Positions 37,054 to 46,080 of a DNA stretch of 48,634 nucleotides are shown piece by piece. The notes below the pieces were generated by a model that did not search any database, had not been told where the DNA came from, and saw only the letters and a list, made by a program, of their open reading frames with translations. How positions within the stretch are numbered: position 1 is the first letter of the stretch; every line of letters starts with the position of its first letter. The DNA comes from a virus. The DNA is taken from positions 1-48,634 of IMG/VR virus record IMGVR_UViG_3300032893_000077; one strand, given 5' to 3'. A program made the translations under genes and the position numbers.

Positions 37054-39770
37054 TCCTGCTGTTCCCCGAGCCAGACATCGGCTGAGATGTTGTAAATTTC
37101 CACCCTGCCCGTCAAATTGCCGGTCAGCCGGACACCGTCGAACAACCTGCCTACCATCTTGGGCGCGAGCTCGTATGTGAATCGCCCAGACTTGGCGGGA
37201 AGGACGGGCAGGGTTCTCTCTACCCCATCAATGATGAGCGTAGGAGTCAGAACCTGCCCTACCGCCGACACATTTAGATTCGCCGCAATGTAGAGCCTCT
37301 GGGTCGTGAATTGAGCGCCCGGGTCGGGGAAATCCCCCGGACTCTGCACCTCAAACGCAATCGGGTTGGAACCATCCAGCAAGGTTCCCGGCTGCTCGAA
37401 TTGGTAGATGTTCTGCCCCCATGAGGCTTGTACCTCACCCGTCTGCTCATCGTGGTAGGCCGCCGTCATGACCGGACCCGGCACCCGCCAGATGAGTTCT
37501 CCCGATTTAAGGCCATCGTAGGCAAGGGCAAGAGTGAGCCGCTGCCCATCGGAAAACAGGATTTCGTCCTTGATGCGGGCGCTCCAGGTCGGAGGCGTCA
37601 GGTAAGACCATGCGGGGATGTTCTCTTCCATCTGCCCGCGGAGAATAGGGGAGATTTCAGGGAAGGCAATGAGCCTCGAGGAACCCCACGACAGGATCCT
37701 GATTCCATCGTGCGCCCAGTAGATAAGTCCTATCCCGTGTACTCGCGTCAACGTGTAGGGTTGCGTCGTTCCATGGGCACCCATGACGGCGACAAAAGCG
37801 ATCGATGGATACGTTCCTTGTGCGTAGAAAGCATGGTCTTGAGACAACGCCCACAGAACCCCGTCGTACTCCATCAGCTTCTGCATCGGGTCATTCTGAG
37901 ACGACACAAAATAGACCTGTCCTACTGATTCGGGGCGGCCGGGAGGCGATGCGTAGACGTTGCGCTCGTTCCCGGGGTAGGAATCCCGAGTCCAGAACAT
38001 GCTTCCCTGGAAAGGTCCATATGCATCTCCGTAGGTGATTAGAGGGGGGGCATTGTCCAGCAGAACCTCATCGTTGCCCAGAACCGGAACGGCGTTCAAG
38101 CCTTGTGTCTGCCAATTCACCAGGCCATCGGAAGTAATCAAGGGACCAATGTTTTGCCACGTAACCGTACCGTCTACGATGGTATCGCCGACAGACGGAA
38201 CGGAGAGCCAGTTGGGTTCGACTACTCCCGTCACGCCCGCACTTAGGGCCTTGAATGCCGAGTAATTGGCGGTCTTGGTTTGAGACGGGAGTAAAGTTTC
38301 CCCGGCTACATCGATGGGTTCCTTGGCCGCCCATGTAGTCGTCGGAATGTTCCAATTAGGCGGGGTATTGCCCGTCGTGCCACCGGATACCGTGAAGGCG
38401 TAGTACCCGTTCCCCTCATTGACGTAATAGGCGGGCAGAATGGTGACGTTCTTTACCCAGGGAGTCAGGATGAGTTCCATCGGGATAGATGAGGTCACGT
38501 CGGTGTAGGTGGTGGTGGTATTGTCGGGAATCTTATCCAGATAGAACAGCGCCGCCCCTCCCTCCTGCGTTCTCCACAGTTTACGATTCGTCACCTGCGG
38601 ATCGGAAGAAATCGGGACGTTGTAGAGGACTACCGGCTGTTCAGCGACATTCGAGATGACGAGAGGGGTGTCGTTGGGGTTGGAATCGTTCCCTGTGATG
38701 TCGTTGCCGTATGTCACCTGATACTGGAAGGTCGCGCCGCCTTGAAGGGCGATGGGCCCCGTTCCCAAGGGATACCCGCCGAACATGGTGAAATTGTCTA
38801 CATAAACAGGCGCATTCTGGGGGGGATTGCTGTCGGGGGGTAAATAGCCGCCTTGAATCCTGATGGCCTGCACCATGCTCCAATCGAGATTGAGATTGGT
38901 GCCGGTCCTGAGCCACTGGCTCTTGGCGATCGCTACTTGAAACCACGCATCGGCAGGCGCCGAGATGATGACCGCGGCATCGGCGGCGTGCTTGTTGGCC
39001 GTCGTGGGGACGACCTGAATTACCGCCGAGTAATAGTCCTTTTTGAACGACCCATCGTTCACGTCGAACAGGACCTCGAGCCAGATAGTCGTGGTCGGAT
39101 GCTTGCAGTTGAACCAGAGCGAGATGTAATCCGTGGTAAGCGAGATGATGTTGTCCGCATAAACCGCGAGATTCAGAGTGGACACCAGAGTCCACGTGAT
39201 GCTCCACGGACCTGCGGTAGGTGTAATCTTGAGACTCCCCGTACCCGCCTGAACGATGGTCGATTCGTTGGCTACCGAGCAATTAACTGGGGTCCAATTC
39301 GCCGCGGAACTATCGAAGGTATCGATGGTGGTGGTGTCGGTAGCCGCGGTGCGCGCCTGCATGCCGTCCAGAGGAGCCACGATGCCCCAATTGGACGTGG
39401 TGCCGTCAGGGGCAATCTTGAACGGGGTCTTTCCGCCCCCGAGGATGAACAAGTAGTCCTCCACTCCGGTGCCGGGAGGCATGGAATTGAAGGTTAGTTT
39501 GGAACCGTCAAAGCCGGACAGGAAGATGACCCCATTCTTGTAGAGATTGGTGCCGTCGTAGGCGTAGCGGTCGCCGCCCCAGTAGTAGAGCTGGATAGCC
39601 CCGATGTTGGGATAGAGGAGCGGAGAGCCCCATCTGGACATGATAGAAGTGGTCTGCTCTGGAGCCACGCCGGACGCTCTGCGCAGGCCCGCCAGACCCG
39701 TTTGCTCGCGACCGCCGGCAACGACCAAGCGACGGTCAAAGGATGAGAACGAAATTCGTTTCTGAGGCAT
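37050..39770 (-). CDS. Large tail-hub / nozzle-like structural protein, 906 aa
   Basis: No signal peptide. The N-terminus (FDRRLVVAGGREQTGLAGLRRASG) and repeated beta motifs with Trp-Gly/Tyr-Asp (YYWGGDRYAYDGTNLYKNG) suggest a beta-propeller-like hub, as in P22 gp10-type nozzle proteins, though much longer. A central part is carbohydrate-binding-module-like (FDSSAANWTPVNCSV). It lies between the tailspike and small inserts, fitting a tail knob component. Confidence 0.55.
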   Translation of the reverse strand: MPQKRISFSSFDRRLVVAGGREQTGLAGLRRASGVAPEQTTSIMSRWGSPLLYPNIGAIQLYYWGGDRYAYDGTNLYKNGVIFLSGFDGSKLTFNSMPPGTGVEDYLFILGGGKTPFKIAPDGTTSNWGIVAPLDGMQARTAATDTTTIDTFDSSAANWTPVNCSVANESTIVQAGTGSLKITPTAGPWSITWTLVSTLNLAVYADNIISLTTDYISLWFNCKHPTTTIWLEVLFDVNDGSFKKDYYSAVIQVVPTTANKHAADAAVIISAPADAWFQVAIAKSQWLRTGTNLNLDWSMVQAIRIQGGYLPPDSNPPQNAPVYVDNFTMFGGYPLGTGPIALQGGATFQYQVTYGNDITGNDSNPNDTPLVISNVAEQPVVLYNVPISSDPQVTNRKLWRTQEGGAALFYLDKIPDNTTTTYTDVTSSIPMELILTPWVKNVTILPAYYVNEGNGYYAFTVSGGTTGNTPPNWNIPTTTWAAKEPIDVAGETLLPSQTKTANYSAFKALSAGVTGVVEPNWLSVPSVGDTIVDGTVTWQNIGPLITSDGLVNWQTQGLNAVPVLGNDEVLLDNAPPLITYGDAYGPFQGSMFWTRDSYPGNERNVYASPPGRPESVGQVYFVSSQNDPMQKLMEYDGVLWALSQDHAFYAQGTYPSIAFVAVMGAHGTTQPYTLTRVHGIGLIYWAHDGIRILSWGSSRLIAFPEISPILRGQMEENIPAWSYLTPPTWSARIKDEILFSDGQRLTLALAYDGLKSGELIWRVPGPVMTAAYHDEQTGEVQASWGQNIYQFEQPGTLLDGSNPIAFEVQSPGDFPDPGAQFTTQRLYIAANLNVSAVGQVLTPTLIIDGVERTLPVLPAKSGRFTYELAPKMVGRLFDGVRLTGNLTGRVEIYNISADVWLGEQQE

Positions 39771-41960
39771 CTATCCACCCGCCGTCGTTGAATATACCAG
39801 ACGGCATTGCACATGTACGCCGCTCATATTGGCATTAGTCAAGAAGGATGAGCTGGCATTGCTCAAAAACTGAAGATGGTTGGTGCTCGTGATATATGCG
39901 ACCACATCGGTCGATAATCCTGGCGCCGCTATAGCGGCGACCGCGACGCCGCTGATCGCGGAAGGACCGGTAATCGAAATGCTCGCGGTATGGGTATCTG
40001 CGGTCGAAGGGTAAGTTATGTCCGCGTACAAAAATACCAGATTGGCAATTGCCGTGTAGGTGCAGCGTGTGTTCGTCAATGATAGACCGCCGCCGCTAAT
40101 ATCGGCTGGAGTCCAAGTATTGACGCCGTAATCCGAAATGTTGGACATCGCGGGTTGCGCACCCGAGAGGACCCCCGCCGAATTGATAGAATTGGCGAAG
40201 TTGTTGGCACCGAGCGTATTACCCGCAAGTGCAGCGGGAGCGCCAGACGTACTGGCCACCACCACGCCACTGATCGCCGCTCCAGTGACTTCGTTGCCCG
40301 TCGCACCATTCTTGTAATAGGGAATGTCGTATTGAGCGGAAGTATCTACGGTCCCGCTACCCGCACCCGCTCCAAACGACACCCATGCACCATTTTGTCG
40401 CGACACTAGACAACCGCTACCGCTCCCAGTCACAGGATTGGTATTAGGCGTCCCGTCAGACGCATAGACATGAGAACCATTTGCGACGGTGGGCAACGTT
40501 GCAACTGTGAACGGAGGACCATCAAGCAGGGTAACACTGGCGTTGAGTCCTGAATAATTAGTGGTGACGCCGCTGAAAAGATTTGGGCCGATAGTTCCAG
40601 TTGTCGCGCTGCTTACATTGATGCCAACCGAACCATTCTGGAACTCATTACCATCTACGATGATACTCAATACTCCCGGCATCGTAAGGGAGGTGGGAAC
40701 CCCATTGATAACATTACCCTGTATAGACACACCCGAAATCGATGCACCGCCACCACCGGCCACGCTGAACGCAATTCCGGCGGTTCCGCCACCCAGTATT
40801 TCATTGCCCTGAATGACAATCTGCGCCAATTGGGCACCCGACGCCCCAGTCTGGATGAGAATGCCAAAAGAACCACCCGACGGTAGCTCTATACTATTGT
40901 CTTGAATTAAAAAGACGCTGGTAACGCCAGACGCGGTGACGTTCGACACCGCAAGACCAGCGGTGCAGTTGGCGGTCAGAATCTTGTTGCCAATAAACTT
41001 AAGCCCGCCACCCGACAGCCAATTGAGCGGAGTGTTACTCGCGACACTTGAGTCGAAGAAATTACCGTAAACCGCCATGTCGCCGGAATCAATCGCGTTG
41101 GTGTTGTTGATGAGCAACCCATAGTTGACGAAGTTCAGGAAGGAATTGTTATTCGCCATCCAGGTGTTGGCTTTGAGAAAGGCGAGCTGATTCCATCCTT
41201 GTAAAAACTCGCAATCGTGGACAACGCTATTGCCGCTCTCAAATGCACCCGCAGTGGTGATGGTGAGCAGCGCACCAGAGACGGCAGCTACGTTACCCTC
41301 GATGGTCAGATCATGAACTTGCACCGACCCTTGGGCGATCGTGTCAAAGACAAGTCCATCGGCGGTGGTGGAATTGAGCGAAATGAGACTGACGTTCTTA
41401 CCGGCCCCACGAACAGCAAGAGAGCTAATAGCTGAAGCTGTGATAGCGCTGGAAATAATACAGGTGCCTGGGGGAAATTCCACGATCCCGCTCGCGCCAC
41501 AAGCGTTAAATGCCGCTTGCACTGCAGCAGTATCATCAGTGATGCCGTCGCATTTGGCGCCATAAGTCAGGACGTTAATGACTTTGTTCGGGTTGAGATA
41601 GACGAAGTTCGTCCCTGATGATGCTACTTCGGCGGCGTTAGCCGGATAGTAAGCTACGAAGGGCGTCACGCCAGTCTCCACGACGCCCGTAGAACCCGGG
41701 GGAATTGGTGTACCGCCACCCCCCGGTTGTCCCTGCGCCCCAGGATAGGTGGGCAACGTGAGTTGGTTCAGAGTCGCCGTATTGAGCGCCAACTGGTTTT
41801 GCGCCAAGCCGACAGCGGCATTCAACGCATTGATGTTCTGGTTGAGAATGTTGAAGTTGTTCTCAAGGTCGTAGATGAGCCGATTGCCCTGCTCCGTATC
41901 GACGGTAGGACCGGAGAACCTGCGAAACTGGTTGGGAGGCGTGGTCGGTAGAGTGGCCAT
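39771..41960 (-). CDS. Tailspike protein, pectate-lyase beta helix
   Basis: 729 aa without a signal peptide. Residues 20-65 form a coiled-coil head-binding region (NRLIYDLENNFNILNQNINALNAAV), then a Gly/Pro hinge. YGAKCDGITDD at 133-143 opens a long right-handed beta helix with many Asn/Gly/Ser turns, and a C-terminal beta domain follows. It would recognise or cut a host surface polysaccharide. Start ATG abuts the adaptor stop. Confidence 0.8.
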   Translation of the reverse strand: MATLPTTPPNQFRRFSGPTVDTEQGNRLIYDLENNFNILNQNINALNAAVGLAQNQLALNTATLNQLTLPTYPGAQGQPGGGGTPIPPGSTGVVETGVTPFVAYYPANAAEVASSGTNFVYLNPNKVINVLTYGAKCDGITDDTAAVQAAFNACGASGIVEFPPGTCIISSAITASAISSLAVRGAGKNVSLISLNSTTADGLVFDTIAQGSVQVHDLTIEGNVAAVSGALLTITTAGAFESGNSVVHDCEFLQGWNQLAFLKANTWMANNNSFLNFVNYGLLINNTNAIDSGDMAVYGNFFDSSVASNTPLNWLSGGGLKFIGNKILTANCTAGLAVSNVTASGVTSVFLIQDNSIELPSGGSFGILIQTGASGAQLAQIVIQGNEILGGGTAGIAFSVAGGGGASISGVSIQGNVINGVPTSLTMPGVLSIIVDGNEFQNGSVGINVSSATTGTIGPNLFSGVTTNYSGLNASVTLLDGPPFTVATLPTVANGSHVYASDGTPNTNPVTGSGSGCLVSRQNGAWVSFGAGAGSGTVDTSAQYDIPYYKNGATGNEVTGAAISGVVVASTSGAPAALAGNTLGANNFANSINSAGVLSGAQPAMSNISDYGVNTWTPADISGGGLSLTNTRCTYTAIANLVFLYADITYPSTADTHTASISITGPSAISGVAVAAIAAPGLSTDVVAYITSTNHLQFLSNASSSFLTNANMSGVHVQCRLVYSTTAGG

Positions 41961-42575
41961 TTAAGGGTGCGGTCCCAGGAAGATGTCGGATAATTGGTCA
42001 ATCAGGAGCTTGCCGATTTCCTTGCACATGATGGCAAACGCCACGTCCATGTGGTCACTCTCCCGAATATATTCGCGCTCGAGGATGTAGAGGGAGATGG
42101 GCAGCACGAGATAAGGGAGGCAGTCGTCCGCTACCTGCTGCGCGTAAATGGCGATGCCATTCCCGGGGGTATAGTCCTGCCCGGTAGGAAGGCCGTGAAC
42201 CGGAATGATGAGCGGGGAGGTGATTTGCGGTATCGGGTAGACTTCCACCGTCTTGACGTTCTCGGCTTGACGGGTGAACGAGATGGGCTTGCCGGTGACA
42301 TTGCGCCACCCCGGATTGAGCGATTCCAGTTCCCTGAGCTCCAAGTCGGATAGAACGGTATCGTCGTAGATTAGGGTGATGAGATTCAGCAGAGCAGGGG
42401 GAAGATTTACCGTGGAGGTCTTGGCGGTGAAGGTGATGGGAGTCGCCACGGTATGGAAGCGGGCGATTTCCGCTACGGCCATTGTGTAGGTGTAGAACCC
42501 ATCGAACAGGGACGTGTCGAACTGCCCGTTGGAAAGAAGGGTACAGAGAGTCTGGCAGTCGGCTTTAGTGCCCAT
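41961..42575 (-). CDS. Head-tail adaptor-like protein 2, 204 aa
   Basis: Helical N-terminus (CQTLCTLLSNGQFDTSLFDGFYTYTM), beta-rich middle with TLIYDDTVLSDLELRELESLNPGW and a helical C-terminus (ILEREYIRESDHMDVAFAIMCKEIGKLL). Similar in plan to the protein at 42765-43358. Both lie between terminase and tail genes, as expected for ring adaptors below the portal. The start overlaps the gene before it by 11 bases. Confidence 0.55.
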   Translation of the reverse strand: MGTKADCQTLCTLLSNGQFDTSLFDGFYTYTMAVAEIARFHTVATPITFTAKTSTVNLPPALLNLITLIYDDTVLSDLELRELESLNPGWRNVTGKPISFTRQAENVKTVEVYPIPQITSPLIIPVHGLPTGQDYTPGNGIAIYAQQVADDCLPYLVLPISLYILEREYIRESDHMDVAFAIMCKEIGKLLIDQLSDIFLGPHP

Positions 42576-42768
42576 TAGGCTCGCCTTTCATTGCGCCCGG
42601 AGTCACTTCAAGCCACGCCAATACGCCTTCACCAAATAACTTTCCACGGTAACAAGTGTGATCATCATCGAATTCGATTGCAAATTCCTCAATAGGAGTA
42701 AACGTCGCAATCACCGTGAACACTCGCCCGGACGCCGCAAGTTTCCCTTTGCATCCAACGTAACTCAC
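42565..42768 (-). CDS. 67-aa hypothetical protein between adaptors
   Basis: GTG start overlapping the upstream TGA. Beta-rich (VFTVIATFTPIEEFAIEFDDD), resembling a small barrel. Function unknown; its position suggests a minor structural or assembly role. Confidence 0.55.
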   Translation of the reverse strand: MSYVGCKGKLAASGRVFTVIATFTPIEEFAIEFDDDHTCYRGKLFGEGVLAWLEVTPGAMKGEPNGH

Positions 42769-43358
42769 CGGTGCTCCGCCTTTAGTTCCGTGATTCTGCT
42801 CAGGAATCGGGTCATGGTCTGCTTGACGGCATTGAGGTCGCGGCCCTTGAGAAGAAGCAAAGCCTCGGTCAGGGCATTGATGGGGGTGTTATCCTCATTG
42901 GGCAGAACGGTGTAGTCCGCCGCGGTCGCCAGAGCCGGGGTGAGTTGCGAATACTTCACCGTCAGCGTCTGCACCCGGCTGGTGCCCGGGTAGAGAATCA
43001 GGACATCGGCACCCACCTGTACGAAGTTCCGCGGGGAGTTGGCTAAAGAAGTCGGCCAGGTCATATTCAACCACTGGAGAGCTTCTGCATTAAAAAGAGG
43101 ATTCAAATCCCGTCCAGATTCGTCCGTTACCGCCAGCACCTTGATAGCGGACGGGAAGTAGGTGGAGAGCTGGTAAATCAGGGTGCGAGGTTGAATGGTG
43201 AGAGAACCGGACAGCACCGAATCATGGAGGATACCGTTGGTGACTTGCTGGCTGTAGGACAGGAGATTGATGACCTGACTTTGGCTAGTCCCCATGAATT
43301 GGGGGTCGCGAACTCTATTCGCTATCTCTACGGACGCAGCGCCGGCGTTCTCAGGCAT
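42765..43358 (-). CDS. Head-tail adaptor-like protein 1, 197 aa
   Basis: N-terminal helix, then LLSYSQQVTNGILHDSV, beta-rich centre with TVKYSQLTPAL and a helical end (LTEALLLLKGRDLNAVKQTMTRFLSRITEL). This fits phage adaptor or gp6-like connector proteins. It follows the terminase nuclease by 9 bases. Confidence 0.55.
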   Translation of the reverse strand: MPENAGAASVEIANRVRDPQFMGTSQSQVINLLSYSQQVTNGILHDSVLSGSLTIQPRTLIYQLSTYFPSAIKVLAVTDESGRDLNPLFNAEALQWLNMTWPTSLANSPRNFVQVGADVLILYPGTSRVQTLTVKYSQLTPALATAADYTVLPNEDNTPINALTEALLLLKGRDLNAVKQTMTRFLSRITELKAEHR

Positions 43359-43367
43359 GGAGTATAT

Positions 43368-43997
43368 TTACTTGAACTGGTCTCGCGCGGCAATTCGCTC
43401 CCGGATCATATCGTCGGGCAGGCCCATCCTGCGCATGTAGGCGAACAATTGGGATTCCGAAAGCAGCTTCATGTGAGAGGGCAGGACCGTAGGTAAGAGC
43501 CGTATTGCCCACGCCAGAGTGTCCATCGCATCGAGGTACATGCCGGTCGGGAACTGCCGCCACTCCTCCATCAGGGTATGGCACTCAATTTCCTTGGGCC
43601 GGATGAGTCTGCCGGCGGCGGCGATGGGTTGAATGGCCTTTTCGATGGAGTCAATCTTGTCCATCTTGGAGGTGATCTGCCGGGGGTTCCACTTGACGCC
43701 TCTCTCGCGCGCCTCCTTGAGCAGAAGCTGATAGAAGGGCAACTGGGGTCCGGTGGCGTCGATGCCGAACACGGACGGGCGCCAGCGTTCCTGTACCTCG
43801 AAGATTTTATTGATGAACAGGTCGGGGGCGATGCGCTTGGCGAAGGACTCGAGAATGACCATCCGCTCCATGTCGTCCTCGCCAAGGACGCAGATGGCGG
43901 AACGGGATAGGCCCGACTGCCTGCGACCGAAGGTGGGTCCACCGGCAGGGTCGGCCATGCAGACCTTATAGAGTCGGTTTACGACGATTGTCTGCAT
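43368..43997 (-). CDS. Terminase large subunit, nuclease domain (separate gene)
   Basis: 209 aa. RNase H-like nuclease that cuts concatemeric DNA during packaging. Conserved acids appear in MADPAGG near the start, FGIDATG near residue 95 and LDAMDTLAW near 155. In most phages this domain is fused to the ATPase; here it is a separate chain, split off from the gene at 44190-45518 with a 54-aa gene between. Together 442+209 aa make a typical full terminase length. ATG is at 43997; no strong ribosome site. Confidence 0.75.
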   Translation of the reverse strand: MQTIVVNRLYKVCMADPAGGPTFGRRQSGLSRSAICVLGEDDMERMVILESFAKRIAPDLFINKIFEVQERWRPSVFGIDATGPQLPFYQLLLKEARERGVKWNPRQITSKMDKIDSIEKAIQPIAAAGRLIRPKEIECHTLMEEWRQFPTGMYLDAMDTLAWAIRLLPTVLPSHMKLLSESQLFAYMRRMGLPDDMIRERIAARDQFK

Positions 43998-44028
43998 CTA
44001 CAAATTGGATTGGCTTTCCAGACGTGAG

Positions 44029-44193
44029 TCAATCGTGCTGTTCCTTCGCCATTTCCAACAGGTTGCGTGCCCATATATTGTAGACGACTTCATCCAATAA
44101 TTTGCGATGAATGAAGCGGTCGCGTTCGAGGTCGTACCAAGGATTAGCCTCGAAGGAATCAATGATCTCGATGATGAGCCGATCGCGTCTCAT
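44029..44193 (-). CDS. 54-aa protein between the two terminase parts
   Basis: ATG 44193 overlaps the ATPase stop (ATGA) and the TGA at 44031-44029 ends 31 bases before the nuclease ATG. Charged, helical (RRDRLIIEIIDSFEANPWYDLERDRF). It may bridge or regulate the two packaging subunits, or be an inserted gene. Confidence 0.6.
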   Translation of the reverse strand: MRRDRLIIEIIDSFEANPWYDLERDRFIHRKLLDEVVYNIWARNLLEMAKEQHD

Positions 44194-45518
44194 CTTTGGC
44201 CGAGCCACCTGTATCCGAAATCAGTATCGGTCACGGAGGAATGGTTGCAGGTGGGAGTGCCATCGGGATTCTTCTCCAGCCCACAGGAAGGGCAGCGCCC
44301 GTCCTTGATCCTCATATGAGTCACAAAGTCCGAGTCCATGTTTGATGGGATTTTGGTTCTCGGCTTCGCGTTCATGGGATCGTAGCGGGCGCTGCCCAGC
44401 ACAAATCCTAGATTCTTCGAGATGGTCTTGTACCTGAATTCGATCCGCTCATCCATTTCGGATTCGTGGAAGTAAAGTTCCTTGCCATCGGGACTCATCT
44501 GATATTCCCGCAGGTCTTCCCACCTAAGCGCCGTGTAGCCCGACGCTACGGGCTTGTTCATGTACCAGAGCGCCCATTCGATGGCGTCGTTGGTCTTGCG
44601 CATCTGCTCGACTACATCGGGGGGATACTTCTCGGGCCACAGCACCTTCTCGGTCTTGGTGTCCTCATCGAACTCGAGAATGGAGCGGATCATGGTTTCC
44701 ACTCTCATGTCCTTCTTCCATTCCACGTACACATCATCGGCGCCCCAGTGGGTTCCTACCCCGATATGAATGCCCGCCTTCTTGTCGTGGAACCTGGTCA
44801 TGGAAGCTCGACGGAACTTCTTACAGCGTTCCATGAGAGGGGGGTCCATGGATGCCTGTAGAGCGGCGATGTCGTCGGCAATGATGATGTCGTAGTAGCC
44901 CCCGATGAATCCGCCCTTGATGCCCAGCGCCTTGACCGATGGCTCCGCCTTGATGGTGTTCCTTTTGACCTCGATGTAGTCGTCGGTCCAGCGTTTGGCT
45001 TCCTTGCGATGAGCCCAGAAGACATGGGGCCAGAGCCAATAGAGCCAGTCGTTGGTCAGGGCGTGTTCGGAAAGGACCTGCAGATTCTCCTTGCATTTCT
45101 CGCCATTCTCGTTGACGAGCCAGATAGTCGTATTGCACCCATTCATGCCGGGGAAGTAGATGTTGGTGGAGGCATGCTGAACCAAGGCATGAAGGGGCAG
45201 AGAACGAGATGCGACAGTGGTTTTCAGGTGCCCGAATGGGAGCATCAGAAGCTTGAAGCGGGCGTGGCTGAAATCGGTCAGGAAGGGGCAGACTTCGGTG
45301 CGGTGGAACTTGCCCAGAGAGAGGAAGTCGTTGCCCAGAATCCAGCGGGAGAAGAACCACAGTTCCTTTTCGGACTTCCGCTGCAGCCATTCCTTGAAGG
45401 TATCTTCGGAGCCGGAGGGGACTTGCTCGCCTTCCGCCCGCATCTGATTGGCGAACGCCTCTATGACTTGAGGGCGCGGCTTATCGCGGGTCAGTTCTCG
45501 TTTGTTAGGCCTGCCCAT
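44190..45518 (-). CDS. Terminase large subunit, ATPase domain
   Basis: 442 aa. DNA-packaging motor. Walker A is the variant LPFGHLKTT (about 93-101), Walker B is YDIIIADD (about 209-216), and a coupling motif follows. The C-terminus has a zinc-type pair (CPSC ... C-x-H, about 412-427), after which the chain stops instead of continuing into the nuclease. It abuts the 48-aa gene and precedes the 54-aa gene. Confidence 0.85.
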   Translation of the reverse strand: MGRPNKRELTRDKPRPQVIEAFANQMRAEGEQVPSGSEDTFKEWLQRKSEKELWFFSRWILGNDFLSLGKFHRTEVCPFLTDFSHARFKLLMLPFGHLKTTVASRSLPLHALVQHASTNIYFPGMNGCNTTIWLVNENGEKCKENLQVLSEHALTNDWLYWLWPHVFWAHRKEAKRWTDDYIEVKRNTIKAEPSVKALGIKGGFIGGYYDIIIADDIAALQASMDPPLMERCKKFRRASMTRFHDKKAGIHIGVGTHWGADDVYVEWKKDMRVETMIRSILEFDEDTKTEKVLWPEKYPPDVVEQMRKTNDAIEWALWYMNKPVASGYTALRWEDLREYQMSPDGKELYFHESEMDERIEFRYKTISKNLGFVLGSARYDPMNAKPRTKIPSNMDSDFVTHMRIKDGRCPSCGLEKNPDGTPTCNHSSVTDTDFGYRWLGQR

Positions 45519-45665
45519 TCAATTCCGACGAATGATTTCATCCATCGCTTTCGGCATCATGCGCAGGAACTTCTCACGATTCGCCTTACCGTTCCCGATG
45601 CCATGTTGTTTGCGGAAGGTCTGGAAGGCAGCTTCTATCCAGACCGCTTCAAAGAACTGCTCCAT
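45519..45665 (-). CDS. 48-aa helical protein before terminase
   Basis: ATG 45665, one base after the preceding stop; the TGA directly touches the terminase ATG. Helical and basic (FRKQHGIGNGKANREKFLRMMPKAMDEI). Possible small-terminase fragment or DNA-binding helper; not proven. Confidence 0.5.
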   Translation of the reverse strand: MEQFFEAVWIEAAFQTFRKQHGIGNGKANREKFLRMMPKAMDEIIRRN

Positions 45666-45666
45666 T

Positions 45667-46080
45667 TCACTGGTAGATTTTGACCTTGCGATTCTCGGCT
45701 TCGTCCTGCAACGCCAGAGCATCGAGTTCGTTCGCGCACATCTCCATCATCCGTTCGCAGAGGTAGCCCGTAACTCGCCATTGGTCGATTTCCGTGCCGT
45801 ATGTTTCGGGCAGGTGCTTGGCGAACCATTGTTCAGTGGGTTCCTTGAGAGACGAATATTTGCCGCCCAAAGCGAAGGGTAGCGGCTGCTTGATGCCATC
45901 GCCCTTGATTTCGTGCAGTCGATTGCTCGCCGTCACCTTGAGCAATTCGCAGAAGGCGTCAATAATCCTCAACTGCTCGGCCACATCAGGGATATCGCGG
46001 TCGAGTTGCTCATGGAAGAAATCCGCGAAGGGTTGATGAAGTTCAGCGGCTTTTCGTTTCACTTCCTCGGTGCTTTTCAT
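45667..46080 (-). CDS. Hypothetical protein, possible small-terminase position, 137 aa
   Basis: Helical, acidic/basic mixed protein (KRKAAELHQPFADFFHEQLDRD, IIDAFCELLK). The ATG follows GGAGG, inside the end of the glycosyltransferase gene. Its place just before terminase is where small terminase genes usually lie, but no helix-turn-helix is evident. Confidence 0.5.
   Translation of the reverse strand: MKSTEEVKRKAAELHQPFADFFHEQLDRDIPDVAEQLRIIDAFCELLKVTASNRLHEIKGDGIKQPLPFALGGKYSSLKEPTEQWFAKHLPETYGTEIDQWRVTGYLCERMMEMCANELDALALQDEAENRKVKIYQ

Larger units (their letters stand above)
36369..37067 (-). repeat. Four copies of a stop-start-ribosome-site element
   Basis: The junctions at 36381-36395, 36623-36636, 36854-36868 and 37051-37065 share GGGAGCAGCAGGAATGA with small changes. 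In three of them it encodes the end EQQE, the stop TGA and the next ATG at once. Together they frame three consecutive small genes and the start of a fourth, as if each had been added with the same boundary sequence. Confidence 0.75.

Noticed and set aside
43998-44189. Group I or II intron splitting the terminase
   Set aside because: The gap is under 200 bases, is mostly filled by a coupled 54-aa frame and shows no intron core pairing that I can recognise; splicing should still be tested.
45009-45683. 224-codon rightward frame
   Set aside because: Antisense to the terminase ATPase, which has clear Walker motifs.
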